Program-made: the position numbers and the translations under genes
DNA from: Chimaeribacter coloradensis
Lineage (GTDB): Bacteria > Pseudomonadota > Gammaproteobacteria > Enterobacterales > Enterobacteriaceae
Direction of reading: 5' to 3'
NCBI RefSeq assembly: GCF_002858715.1
Contig: NZ_PJZH01000015.1
Coordinates: 1 to 64,000, forward strand
Length of the DNA: 64,000 nt
In this document: positions 48,494 through 58,400 of the stretch, piece after piece
Layout of the letters: every line of letters starts with the position of its first letter
How positions within the stretch are numbered: the stretch's first letter is position 1
The notes under the pieces: model-generated
Told to the model about the DNA's origin: nothing
The model's database searches: none
Seen by the model: only the letters and a program-made list of their open reading frames with translations

Positions 48494-51166
48494 ATGTCAT
48501 CCGATCTTCGTGAGCAAAGTCAGAAAAAGCTGGACGCGCTGAATCACGAGTACCATTACTACAGCCTGGCCACGGTGTCAGAACAGCTGGGGGACATCGC
48601 CCGGCTGCCGAAATCGATGAAAGTCTTGCTGGAGAATCTGCTGCGCCATATCGATGGCGACACCGTCACCGAAGAGGATCTGCGGGCGATGGTCGCCTGG
48701 CAGAAAACCGGCCACGCCAACCGTGAAATTGCCTACCGCCCGGCGCGCGTGCTGATGCAGGACTTTACCGGCGTCCCGGCGGTGGTGGATCTGGCGGCGA
48801 TGCGTGAGGCGGTGAAGCGGCTGGGCGGGGCGGTTGACCAGGTCAACCCGCTGTCACCGGTCGATCTGGTGATCGACCATTCGGTCACCGTGGATGAGTA
48901 CGGTACCACTGACGCCTTTGATGAGAACGTGCGGCTGGAGATGGAGCGCAACCATGAGCGCTACCAGTTCCTGCGCTGGGGGCAGCAGGCGTTCAACCGC
49001 TTCCGCGTGGTGCCGCCGGGCACCGGCATCTGCCACCAGGTCAACCTCGAATACCTCGGCCAGACGGTCTGGCATGAGGAACAGGACGGCAGACAGGTCG
49101 CCTACCCGGATACGCTGGTGGGCACTGACTCCCACACCACCATGATCAACGGCCTCGGGGTACTGGGCTGGGGCGTGGGCGGCATCGAGGCGGAAGCGGC
49201 GATGCTTGGGCAGCCGGTGTCGATGCTGATCCCGGATGTGGTGGGCTTTAAACTCACCGGCAAACTGCGGGAAGGCATCACCGCCACCGACCTGGTGCTG
49301 ACCGTGACCCAGATGCTGCGCAAACATGGCGTGGTCGGCAAGTTTGTTGAGTTCTACGGCGACGGGCTGGCCGACCTGCCGCTGGCGGACCGCTCCACCA
49401 TCGCCAACATGGCACCGGAATATGGCGCAACCTGCGGCTTCTTCCCGGTGGATGAGGTCACGCTCAGCTACATGAAACTCACCGGCCGCAGCGATGAGCA
49501 GATCGCACTGGTGGAAAAATATACCCGCGAACAGGGGCTGTGGCGGCATGAGGGCGATGAGCCGATTTTCACCAGTACCCTGTCGCTGGACATGGGCACC
49601 GTGGAGTCCAGCGTCTCCGGGCCGAAACGCCCGCAGGATCGCGTGGCGCTGCCCGGCGTGCCGCAGGCGTTTAACGCCGCGACTGAACTGGACGTCAACG
49701 CCCGCGCCGGCAGCGAAGCGGAACCCATCACGCTGCGTGGCGAAGAACTGAAGCTGGAGAACGGCGCGGTGGTGATCGCCGCCATTACCTCCTGCACCAA
49801 CACCTCTAACCCCAGCATTCTGATGGCCGCCGGGCTGGTGGCGAAAAAAGCGGTAGAGCGCGGGCTGAAAAGCAAGCCGTGGGTGAAAACCTCGCTGGCA
49901 CCCGGCTCGATGGTGGTGACCAACTACCTCGCCAAAGCGGGGCTGATGGGCTACCTCGACAGCCTTGGCTTTAACCTGGTGGGCTACGGCTGTACCACCT
50001 GCATCGGTAACTCCGGCCCGCTGCTCGGCCCGATTGAGGAGGCGATCAAAGCAGGGGATTTGACCGTGGGCGCGGTGCTCTCCGGTAACCGTAACTTTGA
50101 GGGGCGCATCCACCCGCTGATCAAAACCAACTGGCTTGCCTCGCCGCCGCTGGTGGTGGCCTATGCGCTGGCAGGTAACCTCAAGGTTAACCTCAGCACC
50201 GACCCGCTCGGCACCGACAAAGCGGGCAACCCGGTCTACCTGCATGACATCTGGCCGACCGCCAATGAGATCGCCGAGGCGGTGGAGCAGGTGCGTACCG
50301 AGATGTTCCTCAAAGAGTATTCCGAGGTGTTCAACGGCGATGAAAACTGGCAGGCGATCCAGGTAAAAGGCTCGCCGACCTACAGCTGGCAGGATGACTC
50401 CACCTACATCCGCCACTCGCCGTTCTTCGATGACATGGAAGCGGAGCCGAAAACGGTACAGGACATCGAAGGCGCGCGCATCCTGCTGATGCTGGGCGAC
50501 TCCGTGACCACCGACCACATCTCACCGGCGGGCAGCATCAAGGCAGACAGCCCGGCCGGGCGCTACCTGCGTGATCACGGCGTGGAGCGGGGCGATTTCA
50601 ACTCCTACGGCTCCCGCCGCGGTAACTACGAGGTGATGGTGCGCGGCACCTTTGCCAACGTGCGTATCCGCAATGAGCTGGTGCCGGGCGTGGAGGGCGG
50701 GGTGACGCGCCACCTGCCGTCCCAGGCGCAGATGGCGGTGTATGACGCGGCGATGCGTTACCAGCAGGAGAAGGTGCCGCTGGCGGTGATTGCCGGCAAA
50801 GAGTACGGCTCCGGCTCCAGCCGTGACTGGGCGGCGAAAGGGCCGCGTTTGCTGGGCATCCGCGTGGTGATCGCCGAGTCGTTCGAGCGCATCCACCGTT
50901 CTAACCTGATCGGGATGGGCATTCTGCCGCTGGAGTTCCCGGAAGGGGTGACGCGCAAAACCCTGGGCCTGACCGGCGAGGAGCAGATCAGCATCCACGG
51001 CCTGCAAACCCTCTCACCGGGGCAGACCGTGAAAGTGACGCTGACCTATGCCGACGGCCATACTGCGGAGATCGACGCCCGCTGCCGCATCGACACCAGC
51101 AACGAACTGACCTACTTCAACAATGACGGTATCCTGCACTATATGATCCGCAAAATGCTGGCATAA
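48494..51166 (+). CDS. acnA: Aconitate hydratase A
   Basis: Citrate-isocitrate isomerase of the TCA cycle; AcnA is the stress-resistant form in E. coli. The 890 residues have the three 4Fe-4S cysteines in SCTNTSNP and [10 protein letters not shown] and the swivel domain with [10 protein letters not shown] near the C-terminus. GGGAGGAG lies 6 nt before ATG 48494. The 249-bp upstream gap has no ORF; the small gene ymiA found here in E. coli is absent. Confidence 0.97.
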   Translation: MSSDLREQSQKKLDALNHEYHYYSLATVSEQLGDIARLPKSMKVLLENLLRHIDGDTVTEEDLRAMVAWQKTGHANREIAYRPARVLMQDFTGVPAVVDLAAMREAVKRLGGAVDQVNPLSPVDLVIDHSVTVDEYGTTDAFDENVRLEMERNHERYQFLRWGQQAFNRFRVVPPGTGICHQVNLEYLGQTVWHEEQDGRQVAYPDTLVGTDSHTTMINGLGVLGWGVGGIEAEAAMLGQPVSMLIPDVVGFKLTGKLREGITATDLVLTVTQMLRKHGVVGKFVEFYGDGLADLPLADRSTIANMAPEYGATCGFFPVDEVTLSYMKLTGRSDEQIALVEKYTREQGLWRHEGDEPIFTSTLSLDMGTVESSVSGPKRPQDRVALPGVPQAFNAATELDVNARAGSEAEPITLRGEELKLENGAVVIAAITSCTNTSNPSILMAAGLVAKKAVERGLKSKPWVKTSLAPGSMVVTNYLAKAGLMGYLDSLGFNLVGYGCTTCIGNSGPLLGPIEEAIKAGDLTVGAVLSGNRNFEGRIHPLIKTNWLASPPLVVAYALAGNLKVNLSTDPLGTDKAGNPVYLHDIWPTANEIAEAVEQVRTEMFLKEYSEVFNGDENWQAIQVKGSPTYSWQDDSTYIRHSPFFDDMEAEPKTVQDIEGARILLMLGDSVTTDHISPAGSIKADSPAGRYLRDHGVERGDFNSYGSRRGNYEVMVRGTFANVRIRNELVPGVEGGVTRHLPSQAQMAVYDAAMRYQQEKVPLAVIAGKEYGSGSSRDWAAKGPRLLGIRVVIAESFERIHRSNLIGMGILPLEFPEGVTRKTLGLTGEEQISIHGLQTLSPGQTVKVTLTYADGHTAEIDARCRIDTSNELTYFNNDGILHYMIRKMLA

Positions 51167-51202
51167 CCGGCCTTCTTCCGGGAAACCGGTTGGGCAGCGA
51201 AT

Positions 51203-51231
51203 AAAAAAGGGCACCCGCAGGTGCCCTTTTT
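51203..51231. terminator. Bidirectional terminator acnA/ribA
   Basis: GGGCACC (51209-51215), loop CGCA, GGTGCCC (51220-51226), A6 before and T5 after. The stem-loop is the same as that of the yciC terminator at 25702-25719. Confidence 0.94.
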
Positions 51232-51246
51232 ATTGCCGGTAACGGC

Positions 51247-51843
51247 CTATTTTTTCGGGTCCAGCAGGTGGCCCATTTTGGCTGCCTTGGTCGCCAGATA
51301 GTGCTCGTTTTTCGGGTTGCGCCCGACGATCAACGGCACCCGTTCGGTGATGTTGATGCCCGCTTCGGTCAGGATCGCCACTTTTTTCGGGTTGTTGGTC
51401 AGCAGGCGCACCGCGTCTACCCCCAGCAGCTTGAACATGTCAGCGCACAGGGTGAAATCACGCTCGTCGGCGGCAAAGCCGAGCTGGTGGTTGGCCTCCA
51501 CGGTGTCGGCCCCTTTGTCCTGTAACGCATAGGCGCGGATCTTGTTCAGCAGCCCGATGTTGCGCCCTTCCTGACGGTGGTACAGCAGGACGCCGCGCCC
51601 CTCTTCGGCAATCTGCGTCAGGGCGGCTTCAAGCTGGAAACCGCAGTCACAGCGCAGGCTGAACAGGGCATCACCGGTGAGGCACTCTGAATGCACGCGC
51701 GACAGCACCGGCTCGCTGCCGGAGACGTCACCGAATACCAGCGCCAGGTGATCCTGACCGGTAGCCAACTCTTCAAAGCCCACCATGAGGAAATCCCCCC
51801 ACGGCGTGGGCAGTTTCGCCTCGGCGACCCGTTTAAGCTGCAT
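51247..51843 (-). CDS. ribA: GTP cyclohydrolase II
   Basis: RibA opens GTP to 2,5-diamino-6-ribosylamino-pyrimidinone phosphate, formate and pyrophosphate, the first riboflavin step. The 198 residues carry the zinc ligands C54, C65 and C67 ([18 protein letters not shown]), and [15 protein letters not shown]. The start is ATG 51843, matching the family N-terminus [18 protein letters not shown]. Confidence 0.97.
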   Translation of the reverse strand: MQLKRVAEAKLPTPWGDFLMVGFEELATGQDHLALVFGDVSGSEPVLSRVHSECLTGDALFSLRCDCGFQLEAALTQIAEEGRGVLLYHRQEGRNIGLLNKIRAYALQDKGADTVEANHQLGFAADERDFTLCADMFKLLGVDAVRLLTNNPKKVAILTEAGINITERVPLIVGRNPKNEHYLATKAAKMGHLLDPKK

Positions 51844-52162
51844 GTTACTCTCCAAAAAACTGATATTTGACATTATTCTTGTTGCGCATCCTACGTTCTG
51901 CGGCGCGCCTTGACCAGCACAAAACCGTGGCCGGGCGGCTCACCAGGCGGCGGCGTGGTCAGCAAAAAGAGCACGCCGGGGCGCGGCACACCCGCAGATT
52001 ATGCTGGTTCGCCCGCCAAAAGGGATGATGACCTGTTGACGCAGCGGCAAATTTCCGGCCGTTCACATACTAGCGCAGTTTGTCAGCGGGGAAATGGATT
52101 TATTGTGTCAAGCTTATGACACCCTGGTTAAATTCACGCTCATTTTTTACAAGGACGGCACC
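51844..52162. other. Divergent region ribA/pgpB
   Basis: A 319-bp gap with no convincing ORF or regulatory motif. In-frame upstream codons of pgpB from 52094 lack a ribosome site. Confidence 0.45.
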
Positions 52163-52984
52163 ATGCTTGCAAACGGCTCCAAGTCCGGCAACGACACCAC
52201 GTCTGATAAGGACACCGCGTTCGCCATCGTCAAACGCACCACCCTGGGGGCATTGCTCCTGCTGCTGATGCCCCTGGCAGTCTGGGCCTCCGGCTGGCAG
52301 TGGCAGCCGGGGGAGGGCAACGCCTTTCTCCGCACCCTCTACTGGATAACCCAGACCGTGACCCGCCCGTGGGGCATCCTCACCAGCGCGCTGCTGATCG
52401 CCTGGTTCCTCTGGTGCCTGCGCTTCCAGTTGCGCGGGGCGATCGGGCTGGCGCTGCTGCTGGCGGCCGCCATCCTCATCGGGCAGCAGCTGAAAAGCCT
52501 GGTCAAGGATCACGTCCAGGCGCCGCGGCCCTTTGTGGTCTGGATGGAGCAGCAGTACCAGGTCGATAACCAGGCCTTCTACCAGCTCAAGCGGGCGGAC
52601 CGCGGCGCGCTGGTTGAGGAACAGCTGCGGGACAACAGGGTAGTGCCGCCCTGGCTGAAGGCGCACTGGCAGTTTGAGACCGGCTTCTCCTTCCCCTCCG
52701 GCCACACCCTGTTTGCCGCCAGCTGGGCGCTGCTCGGCATCGGCCTGCTGTGGCCGCGCCGCCGCTATAAAACCATCGCGCTGCTGGTGGTCTGGGCCGT
52801 CGCGGTGATGGGCAGCCGCCTGATGCTCGGGATGCACTGGCCGCGCGATCTGGTGATGGCGACGGTGATGAGCTGGGTGCTGGTAACGCTGGCCTGCTGC
52901 GTGGTGCAGCGTTTTATCGGCCCGCTGAACGTGGAACGCGACGAGCACCAGGAGATCGCCGCGCGCGAAAACAGCAAGAAATAG
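52163..52984 (+). CDS. pgpB: Phosphatidylglycerophosphatase B / undecaprenyl-pyrophosphate phosphatase
   Basis: A PAP2-family membrane phosphatase acting on PGP, undecaprenyl-PP and other lipid phosphates. The 273 residues have about six transmembrane segments and the three PAP2 motifs: K115-x6-R122-P, P178-S-G-H181 and S218-R219-x5-H225-x3-D229. ATG 52163 follows AAGGA. A nested hairpin (52990-53029) lies right after the stop. Confidence 0.94.
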   Translation: MLANGSKSGNDTTSDKDTAFAIVKRTTLGALLLLLMPLAVWASGWQWQPGEGNAFLRTLYWITQTVTRPWGILTSALLIAWFLWCLRFQLRGAIGLALLLAAAILIGQQLKSLVKDHVQAPRPFVVWMEQQYQVDNQAFYQLKRADRGALVEEQLRDNRVVPPWLKAHWQFETGFSFPSGHTLFAASWALLGIGLLWPRRRYKTIALLVVWAVAVMGSRLMLGMHWPRDLVMATVMSWVLVTLACCVVQRFIGPLNVERDEHQEIAARENSKK

Positions 52985-52989
52985 CCGGT

Positions 52990-53029
52990 GGGGGCCTCCG
53001 GCGTTTGCGCCGGCGCGCCGGCGGCCCCC
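52990..53029 (+). terminator. Nested GC-rich hairpin after pgpB
   Basis: GGGGGCC (52990-52996) pairs with GGCCCCC (53023-53029), enclosing CCGGCG-TTTG-CGCCGG (52998-53013). No true U tract follows (TGTCTTCTTCC), so termination is likely only partial. Confidence 0.55.
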
Positions 53030-53194
53030 TGTCTTCTTCCGGCCATTGGGCACACAGTGTGCAAATAGCGCCGGTCTGCGGCTTTATCATGGCGCAGGGT
53101 TTCCCAGCCGCAATGGGAAGTGCTAACTTAATAGGTCAGGACGCCACAATGTTGGCTTAATTCATCCGGTTAACCCGGCATCACAGGAATAAAT

Positions 53195-53503
53195 GTGAAA
53201 TATCTGCTCATTTTTTTGGTCTTGCTGGTGATCATCGTGATTTCCATCACGTTAGGCGCCCATAACGATCAGGTTGTCACCTTTAACTATCTTCTCGCCC
53301 AGGGCGATTACCGCGTTTCCACGCTGCTGGCCACGCTGTTCGGCACCGGCTTTATCCTCGGCTGGGTAATTTGCGGCCTGTTCTATCTGCGCGTCCGCCT
53401 GTCACTTTCCCGTGCGCAGCGTAAAATCAAGCGCCTGGAGCAGCAGATTGCACCGGCCGGTGAGAGCGTGCCTGCGGCGCAGACCTCTCTCAGCAAGGAA
53501 TAA
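53195..53503 (+). CDS. lapA: LapA, membrane partner of LapB (DUF1049)
   Basis: A 102-residue protein with two transmembrane segments (about 2-22 and 45-65) and a basic cytoplasmic coil (RLSLSRAQRKIKRLEQQ). It is co-expressed with LapB and involved in lipopolysaccharide assembly control in E. coli. The start is GTG 53195 with AGGAA upstream. lapB begins 6 bp after the stop. Confidence 0.93.
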   Translation: MKYLLIFLVLLVIIVISITLGAHNDQVVTFNYLLAQGDYRVSTLLATLFGTGFILGWVICGLFYLRVRLSLSRAQRKIKRLEQQIAPAGESVPAAQTSLSKE

Positions 53504-53509
53504 CCCCCT

Positions 53510-54679
53510 ATGTTAGAGCTGCTGTTTCTGTTGTTGCCTGTGGCGGCCGCCTACGGCTGGTACATGGGGCACAGAAGTGCTCAACAGAACAAGCAACAGG
53601 AGGCGAACCGCCTGTCACGCGAGTATGTGGCGGGGGTGAACTTCCTGCTCTCCAACCAGCAGGACAAAGCGGTGGACCTGTTCCTCGATATGCTGAAAGA
53701 GGACAGCAATACCGTGGAGGCCCACCTGACGCTGGGCAACCTGTTCCGTTCACGCGGCGAAGTTGACCGCGCCATCCGCATCCACCAGGCGTTGATGGAG
53801 AGTGCCTCACTGAGCTTTGAGCAGCGGTTGCTGGCGGTGCAGCAGCTGGGCCGTGACTATATGGCCGCCGGGTTTTACGACCGCGCGGAGGAGATGTTCA
53901 CCCAGTTAATCAAAGAAGAGGATTTCCAGCACTCGGCGCTGCAACAGCTGCTGGTGATCCACCAGGCCACCAGCGACTGGCAGAAAGCGATCGACGTGGC
54001 GGAGAAACTGACCCGGCTCGGCAAAGAGGACAAACGGGCGGACATCGCGCACTTCTACTGTGAGCTGGCCCTGCTGGCGATGGGCAGTGACGACCAGGAG
54101 AAGGCGATGTCGCTGCTGAAAAAAGCCTCGGCGGCGGATCGTAACTGCGCGCGCGTCTCCATTATGCAGGGGCGGATCCTGATGGCCCAGCAGGCGTGGG
54201 CGAAAGCCGCCGCCGCACTGGAGCAGGTGCTGGAGCAGGACAAGGAGATGGTCAGCGAAACCCTGCCGATGCTGCATGAGTGCTTTACCCACCTGCAACA
54301 GCCCACCGAGTGGACGGAGTTCCTCAAACGCTGTGTCGAAAGCAACACCGGGGCGATTGCCGAACTCTACCTGGCGGAGATCCTGGAGCAGGAGCAGGGG
54401 CGTGATGTGGCGCAGGTCTACATCAACCGGCAGCTCCAGCGCCACCCGACCATGCGCGTCTTCTACCGGCTGATGGACTACCACCTGGCGGACGCCGAAG
54501 AAGGGCGCGCCAAAGAGAGCCTGCAACTGCTGCGGGACATGGTGGGCGAGCAGATCCGCACCAAACCGCGCTACCGCTGCCACAAATGCGGCTTCACCGC
54601 CCACTCCCTCTACTGGCACTGCCCCTCCTGCCGGGCCTGGGCCTCCGTCAAACCGATCCGCGGCCTCGACGGCCAGTAA
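53510..54679 (+). CDS. lapB: LapB, LPS biosynthesis regulator
   Basis: LapB promotes FtsH degradation of LpxC and so sets LPS output. The 389 residues, as in E. coli, show an N-terminal membrane anchor with [11 protein letters not shown] after it. Multiple TPR motifs (about 35-340) are followed by a C-terminal rubredoxin-type zinc domain with C357, C360, C371 and C374. Confidence 0.96.
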   Translation: MLELLFLLLPVAAAYGWYMGHRSAQQNKQQEANRLSREYVAGVNFLLSNQQDKAVDLFLDMLKEDSNTVEAHLTLGNLFRSRGEVDRAIRIHQALMESASLSFEQRLLAVQQLGRDYMAAGFYDRAEEMFTQLIKEEDFQHSALQQLLVIHQATSDWQKAIDVAEKLTRLGKEDKRADIAHFYCELALLAMGSDDQEKAMSLLKKASAADRNCARVSIMQGRILMAQQAWAKAAAALEQVLEQDKEMVSETLPMLHECFTHLQQPTEWTEFLKRCVESNTGAIAELYLAEILEQEQGRDVAQVYINRQLQRHPTMRVFYRLMDYHLADAEEGRAKESLQLLRDMVGEQIRTKPRYRCHKCGFTAHSLYWHCPSCRAWASVKPIRGLDGQ

Positions 54680-54800
54680 GCGCGGCGCTTCCCCTGCCGC
54701 GCGGCCCGGCGCACGCTGGGCTTTCCCGCCGCGGTTAGGTAGAATGCGGGCGGTAAAAAATGGCGAACCCTGCCCAACCCCCGCGTATAAGGATGATGAA

Positions 54801-55529
54801 ATGGCGTCTGTTCTCACCCCCACCTCCGGTGGCCCGGTCTCCTCACCGGTTGTTGTCGCGCTGGACTATGCTGATCAGGCGGCCGCGCTGGCCTTTGCTG
54901 ACCAGATTGACCCGCGTGACTGCCGCCTGAAAATCGGCAAGGAGATGTTCACCCTGTTTGGGCCGCAACTGGTGCGCGACCTGCACAGCCGGGGTTTTGA
55001 CGTCTTTCTCGATCTGAAATTCCACGACATCCCCAACACCGTGGCGAAAGCGGTGGCCGCGGCCGCGGAACTGGGCGTCTGGATGGTGAACGTACACGCC
55101 GGCGGCGGCCGCCGGATGATGACGGCTGCCCGCGAGGCGCTGTTGCCGTTTGGGGCGGACGCCCCGCTGCTGATCGCCGTGACCGTGCTTACCAGCATGG
55201 AGCAGGCGGATCTGGCCGAGGTCGGCATTACCCTCTCACCGGCGGACCATGCCGAGCGGCTGGCGAGGCTGACCCGCGACTGCGGGCTGGACGGCGTGGT
55301 CTGCTCGGCGCAGGAAGCGGTGCGCCTCAAGCAGGCGTGCGGCCGCGATTTCCGGCTGGTGACCCCCGGCATCCGCCCGGCAGGCAGTGAGGCGGGCGAC
55401 CAGCGCCGCATCATGACCCCGCAGCAGGCGCAGGCCGCAGGCGTGGACTATATGGTCATCGGCCGCCCGGTGACGCAGGCCGCCGACCCGGCTGCCGCCC
55501 TGCGCACCATTCTGGCTGACCTGGCCTGA
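54801..55529 (+). CDS. pyrF: Orotidine 5'-phosphate decarboxylase
   Basis: PyrF decarboxylates OMP to UMP. The 242 residues contain catalytic D22, K44 and the D71-x-K73-x2-D76 array ([11 protein letters not shown]), plus the phosphate loop VTPGIRP...GDQRRI. ATG 54801 has AAGGA upstream; an earlier in-frame ATG (54744) is unsupported. It is in an operon with yciH, 10 bp downstream, and probably lapAB. Confidence 0.96.
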   Translation: MASVLTPTSGGPVSSPVVVALDYADQAAALAFADQIDPRDCRLKIGKEMFTLFGPQLVRDLHSRGFDVFLDLKFHDIPNTVAKAVAAAAELGVWMVNVHAGGGRRMMTAAREALLPFGADAPLLIAVTVLTSMEQADLAEVGITLSPADHAERLARLTRDCGLDGVVCSAQEAVRLKQACGRDFRLVTPGIRPAGSEAGDQRRIMTPQQAQAAGVDYMVIGRPVTQAADPAAALRTILADLA

Positions 55530-55539
55530 GGAGAAAAAC

Positions 55540-55866
55540 ATGGCACGTGATGATAACCCCCTGGTCTACTCCACCGGCACCGGCCGGATTACGGCCCCGG
55601 AGATCAAACCGGTGCGGCCGAAAGGTGACGGCATCGTGCGCATCCAGCGGCAGACCAGCGGCCGCAAAGGCAAAGGCGTCTGCGTGATTACCGGCATCGA
55701 TCTGGACGACGCAGCGCTGGAGAAACTGGCGGCAGAGCTGAAGAAAAAGTGCGGCTGCGGCGGCGCGGTGAAAGAGGGCGTGATTGAAATTCAGGGCGAC
55801 AAGCGTGAACTGCTCCAGCAACTGCTGGAAGCGAAAGGCATGAAAGTGAAACTGGCCGGTGGCTGA
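55540..55866 (+). CDS. yciH: YciH, SUI1/eIF1-family translation factor
   Basis: A 108-residue protein of the SUI1 fold. It contains RIQRQTSGRKGKGVCVITGIDL, with a basic loop, and KKKCGCGGAVKEGVIEIQGD, the typical eIF1-like core. In E. coli YciH influences start-site fidelity and stress-time translation. It has a strong GGAG site 7 nt before the ATG. Confidence 0.95.
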   Translation: MARDDNPLVYSTGTGRITAPEIKPVRPKGDGIVRIQRQTSGRKGKGVCVITGIDLDDAALEKLAAELKKKCGCGGAVKEGVIEIQGDKRELLQQLLEAKGMKVKLAGG

Positions 55867-56009
55867 TGCCTGGCCTGATAAAACTGCGGGCGCGGTGTGC
55901 GCCCGCAGGGAACAACGTTGAGGTTGCTGAGCGAGAATAAATCAAAAGCGGGCAGGAGAGCGTTTTTATCCGGCATCCCGGCGGAGATCCCGCGCTTTTC
56001 CTGATGCTT

Positions 56010-56030
56010 GTGCCGTAAGGCACTTTTTTT
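56010..56030 (+). terminator. pyrF-yciH operon terminator
   Basis: GTGCC (56010-56014), loop GTAA, GGCAC (56019-56023), T7. A first hairpin without U tract (TGCGGGCGC/GCGCCCGCA, 55885-55907) lies closer to the yciH stop. Confidence 0.85.
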
Positions 56031-56152
56031 ATTATCAGACCTGACGAGTTATGACCGGCGTCCTGCCTTATTTTTAAAGAGAGCCTTTGCCGGGGAGTAA
56101 TTTAAACCGGGCAGACACTTCTTTACCTTTCTTTTATTTCCAGCCGCCGTAA

Positions 56153-56371
56153 TTAACGGTCAACCTGATGGCCGATAATACCGCCGATAGCGGCACCGCC
56201 CAGGGTCCCCAGAGTGCTGCCGTCAGTCAGGACAGCGCCGCCCAGCGCACCGGCACCGGCACCAATCGCCGTGTTGCGGCCGCGGTGAGACATATTCGAG
56301 CAGGCCGACAGGGACAGGGCCAGGGTCGTCACCAGCACAACGGTGGTCAGACGTTTATTTACTTTCATCAT
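56153..56371 (-). CDS. osmB: OsmB, osmotically inducible lipoprotein
   Basis: A 72-residue lipoprotein with lipobox L-S-A-C (C24) and a glycine-zipper region (GAGAGALGGAVL and GTLGGAAIGGIIG), as in E. coli OsmB. ATG 56371 has AAGGAG 8 nt upstream. The promoter region includes two CTTAAG elements (56410-56415, 56429-56434). Osmotic and RpoS/Rcs control is known in E. coli and not proven here. Confidence 0.94.
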   Translation of the reverse strand: MMKVNKRLTTVVLVTTLALSLSACSNMSHRGRNTAIGAGAGALGGAVLTDGSTLGTLGGAAIGGIIGHQVDR

Positions 56372-56822
56372 TTTTACTTCTCCTTGCAGGGGAATACGCC
56401 ATATTCTGACTTAAGTGAAATTAATCAACTTAAGCGGGTACTGCTGTATTCATTATAGGCAACAACGCCCATCTTATCGTCTCTGGGCAGAATTCTGCAC
56501 AGCAGATTATCGGGAACAACAGAATAATCATTGGCATTCCCGTGGAATGGACCGGCTTTTTCAGCGTTCTGTTTTACCGTGCTACAGCGCGGCAAACAAA
56601 ATGCAGCAAAAAATGCACACCGGACAGGGCGTATTCTATTTATTGCCGGCGCAGCGCCAAGGTAAATATTCTTAATTTATTCAGCCCGGAATTGTCGCCG
56701 CACAAAAAGACACAGACGGTGACACAGCAGGTTTCTACGCACTCTTCAGCGATTTCACCCATACCGGGCCGGGGGCGGCGCTTCCAGAATAGGGCATCTG
56801 CGCAGTAACCAAGGACAAGAAG
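56372..56822. other. Divergent region osmB/araD-like gene
   Basis: A 451-bp gap with the osmB promoter on the left and the araD-like promoter on the right. Short open frames at 56415-56675 and 56542-56808 have no ribosome site or known product. No AraC-type direct repeat was recognised before the epimerase gene. Confidence 0.5.
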
Positions 56823-57518
56823 ATGCTTAACGAATTGAAACAGCAGGTGCTGGAGGCCAATCTGGCGCTGCCGCGCCACAATCTGGTGACCTTTACCTGG
56901 GGAAATGTCAGCGCCGTTGACCGGCAGCAGGGGCTGATGGTGATCAAGCCCTCGGGCGTTGAGTATGCGCATATGACGGCAGAGGATATGGTGGTGGTGG
57001 AGCTGGAGAGTGGCCGGGTGGTGGAGGGCAGCAAAAAACCCTCTTCTGACACCGATACCCACCGGGTGCTCTACCTCAACTTTGCACAGGCGGGCGGCAT
57101 TGTGCATACCCATTCGCGCCACGCCACCATCTGGGCGCAGGCGGGGCAGGATATCCCAGCCTGGGGCACCACCCACGCGGACTACTTCTACGGCCCGATC
57201 CCCTGCACCCGCATGATGAATGAGGCGGAGATCGGCGGGCGCTATGAGTGGGAAACCGGTGAAGTGATCGTGGAGACCTTCCGGGAGCGCGGCATCGACC
57301 CGCAGGCCGTGCCGGCGGTGCTGGTGCACTCTCACGGCCCCTTTGCCTGGGGCAGTGATGCCGACAATGCGGTACACAACGCCGTGGTGCTGGAAGAGGT
57401 GGCCTATATGGGGATCTTCTCCCGCCAGCTCACCCCGGACCTGCCGTCCATGCAGCCGCAACTGCTGGACAAGCACTACCTGCGCAAGCACGGCAAAAAT
57501 GCCTATTACGGGCAGTAA
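56823..57518 (+). CDS. L-ribulose-5-phosphate 4-epimerase (AraD/SgbE/UlaF family)
   Basis: A class II aldolase-fold epimerase that interconverts L-ribulose-5-P and D-xylulose-5-P. The 231 residues, the AraD length, have zinc ligands H95, H97 (HTHSRH) and H171 (HSHGPF), with D76, D120 and the C-terminal Y229. It is not next to araBA or an ascorbate or gulonate cluster. It stands alone between osmB and yciT, with AAGGA before the ATG. Which sugar route it serves cannot be read from context, so no symbol is given. No E. coli gene occupies this place. Confidence 0.88.
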   Translation: MLNELKQQVLEANLALPRHNLVTFTWGNVSAVDRQQGLMVIKPSGVEYAHMTAEDMVVVELESGRVVEGSKKPSSDTDTHRVLYLNFAQAGGIVHTHSRHATIWAQAGQDIPAWGTTHADYFYGPIPCTRMMNEAEIGGRYEWETGEVIVETFRERGIDPQAVPAVLVHSHGPFAWGSDADNAVHNAVVLEEVAYMGIFSRQLTPDLPSMQPQLLDKHYLRKHGKNAYYGQ

Positions 57519-57590
57519 AACCGCGGTCAATAAGCCGCGCGGTCAGGCAAGGTAAACGCCGCCATCCCCCTCCGGCCTGCTGGCGCAGGC

Positions 57591-58337
57591 CTATTCGCTG
57601 ACCAGATCCACCGTGATCCCTTGCTCTGTGAGGTAGCGCTCATAGTGCGGCGGCAGCTTGTCATCGGTGATGACCCGGCTGAAGCCGTTGGCCGCGCCCA
57701 GCACGTTGGGGGTGATCTGGCCGAATTTGGAGGAGTCCGTCAGCACGATGTTCTCCGCCCCTTTCGCCAGCAGCGCGTTGACCACATCGGCGCGCATCAT
57801 GTCCCGGCCGGTAAAGCCGCTCTCCGGTGTAAAACCGTCAATGCCCACGAACGCCTTGCTGAAATGGAGCTGCTGGATGCAGAGCCGGGTCAGCGGGCCG
57901 ACCACGGTTTCGCTCTCTTTCTGGTACATGCCGCCGAGCAGGATCACTTCACACGGCGTGGAACGGAGCAGATGGGCGATATAGCTGCTGACGGTGATCA
58001 GCGTAATGTGTTTGCGCTCGGCCAGATAGCGCGCCAGCAGGGCGTTGCTGCTGCCGCTCTCGATAAAGATGGTTTCGCCGTCGTTCACCAGCGAGGCAGC
58101 GAACTGCGCCAGCTTCTGTTTCTGGGCAAAGTTGGACATCATCCGTGCGTCCAGATCGTCACTCTCAATCGCGACAGCGTAACCGTGAACGCGCTTCAGG
58201 TAGCTGCGCTGCTCAAGCCGGTTGAGATCCTGCCGGATAGTGACCTCAGAAACGCCGCACTGCTGGGCGAGGGTGCCCACGCTGACCCGGCGTTGTTGGT
58301 TTACCACCTGCATAATGTGTTGTTGTCGTGCGTTCAT
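57591..58337 (-). CDS. yciT: YciT, DeoR-family transcriptional regulator
   Basis: A 248-residue sugar-phosphate-responsive regulator (E. coli YciT 249). The N-terminal DeoR helix-turn-helix includes [21 protein letters not shown]. The effector domain has [30 protein letters not shown] and VLTDSSKFG motifs closely matching E. coli. ATG 58337 is chosen by family N-terminus. Here it lies directly downstream of ybiY-ybiW on the same strand, beyond a terminator 13 nt before its start. In E. coli it is unlinked to ybiW, so the neighbourhood suggests it controls this module. Confidence 0.92.
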   Translation of the reverse strand: MNARQQHIMQVVNQQRRVSVGTLAQQCGVSEVTIRQDLNRLEQRSYLKRVHGYAVAIESDDLDARMMSNFAQKQKLAQFAASLVNDGETIFIESGSSNALLARYLAERKHITLITVSSYIAHLLRSTPCEVILLGGMYQKESETVVGPLTRLCIQQLHFSKAFVGIDGFTPESGFTGRDMMRADVVNALLAKGAENIVLTDSSKFGQITPNVLGAANGFSRVITDDKLPPHYERYLTEQGITVDLVSE

Positions 58338-58349
58338 AGTGGCCCAGAC

Positions 58350-58374
58350 GAAAAAGGGCAGCCGGGTGGCTGCC
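58350..58374 (-). terminator. Terminator between ybiW and yciT
   Basis: On the minus strand GGCAGCC (58374-58368), loop ACCC, GGCTGCC (58363-58357), then CTTTTTC. It ends only about 13 nt before the yciT ATG. yciT must therefore be transcribed by read-through or from a promoter inside ybiW whose transcripts also cross this hairpin. Confidence 0.8.
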
Positions 58375-58400
58375 ACAAACGATTTTCTGAAAAGTGTTTC

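Noticed and set aside
48854-50518. 554-codon open frame opposite acnA
   Set aside because: Shadow of acnA; His/Arg/Gln-rich low-complexity product and no ribosome site.
56415-56808. Short plus-strand ORFs between osmB and the araD-like gene
   Set aside because: No ribosome site, overlap with the osmB promoter, and no recognisable product.
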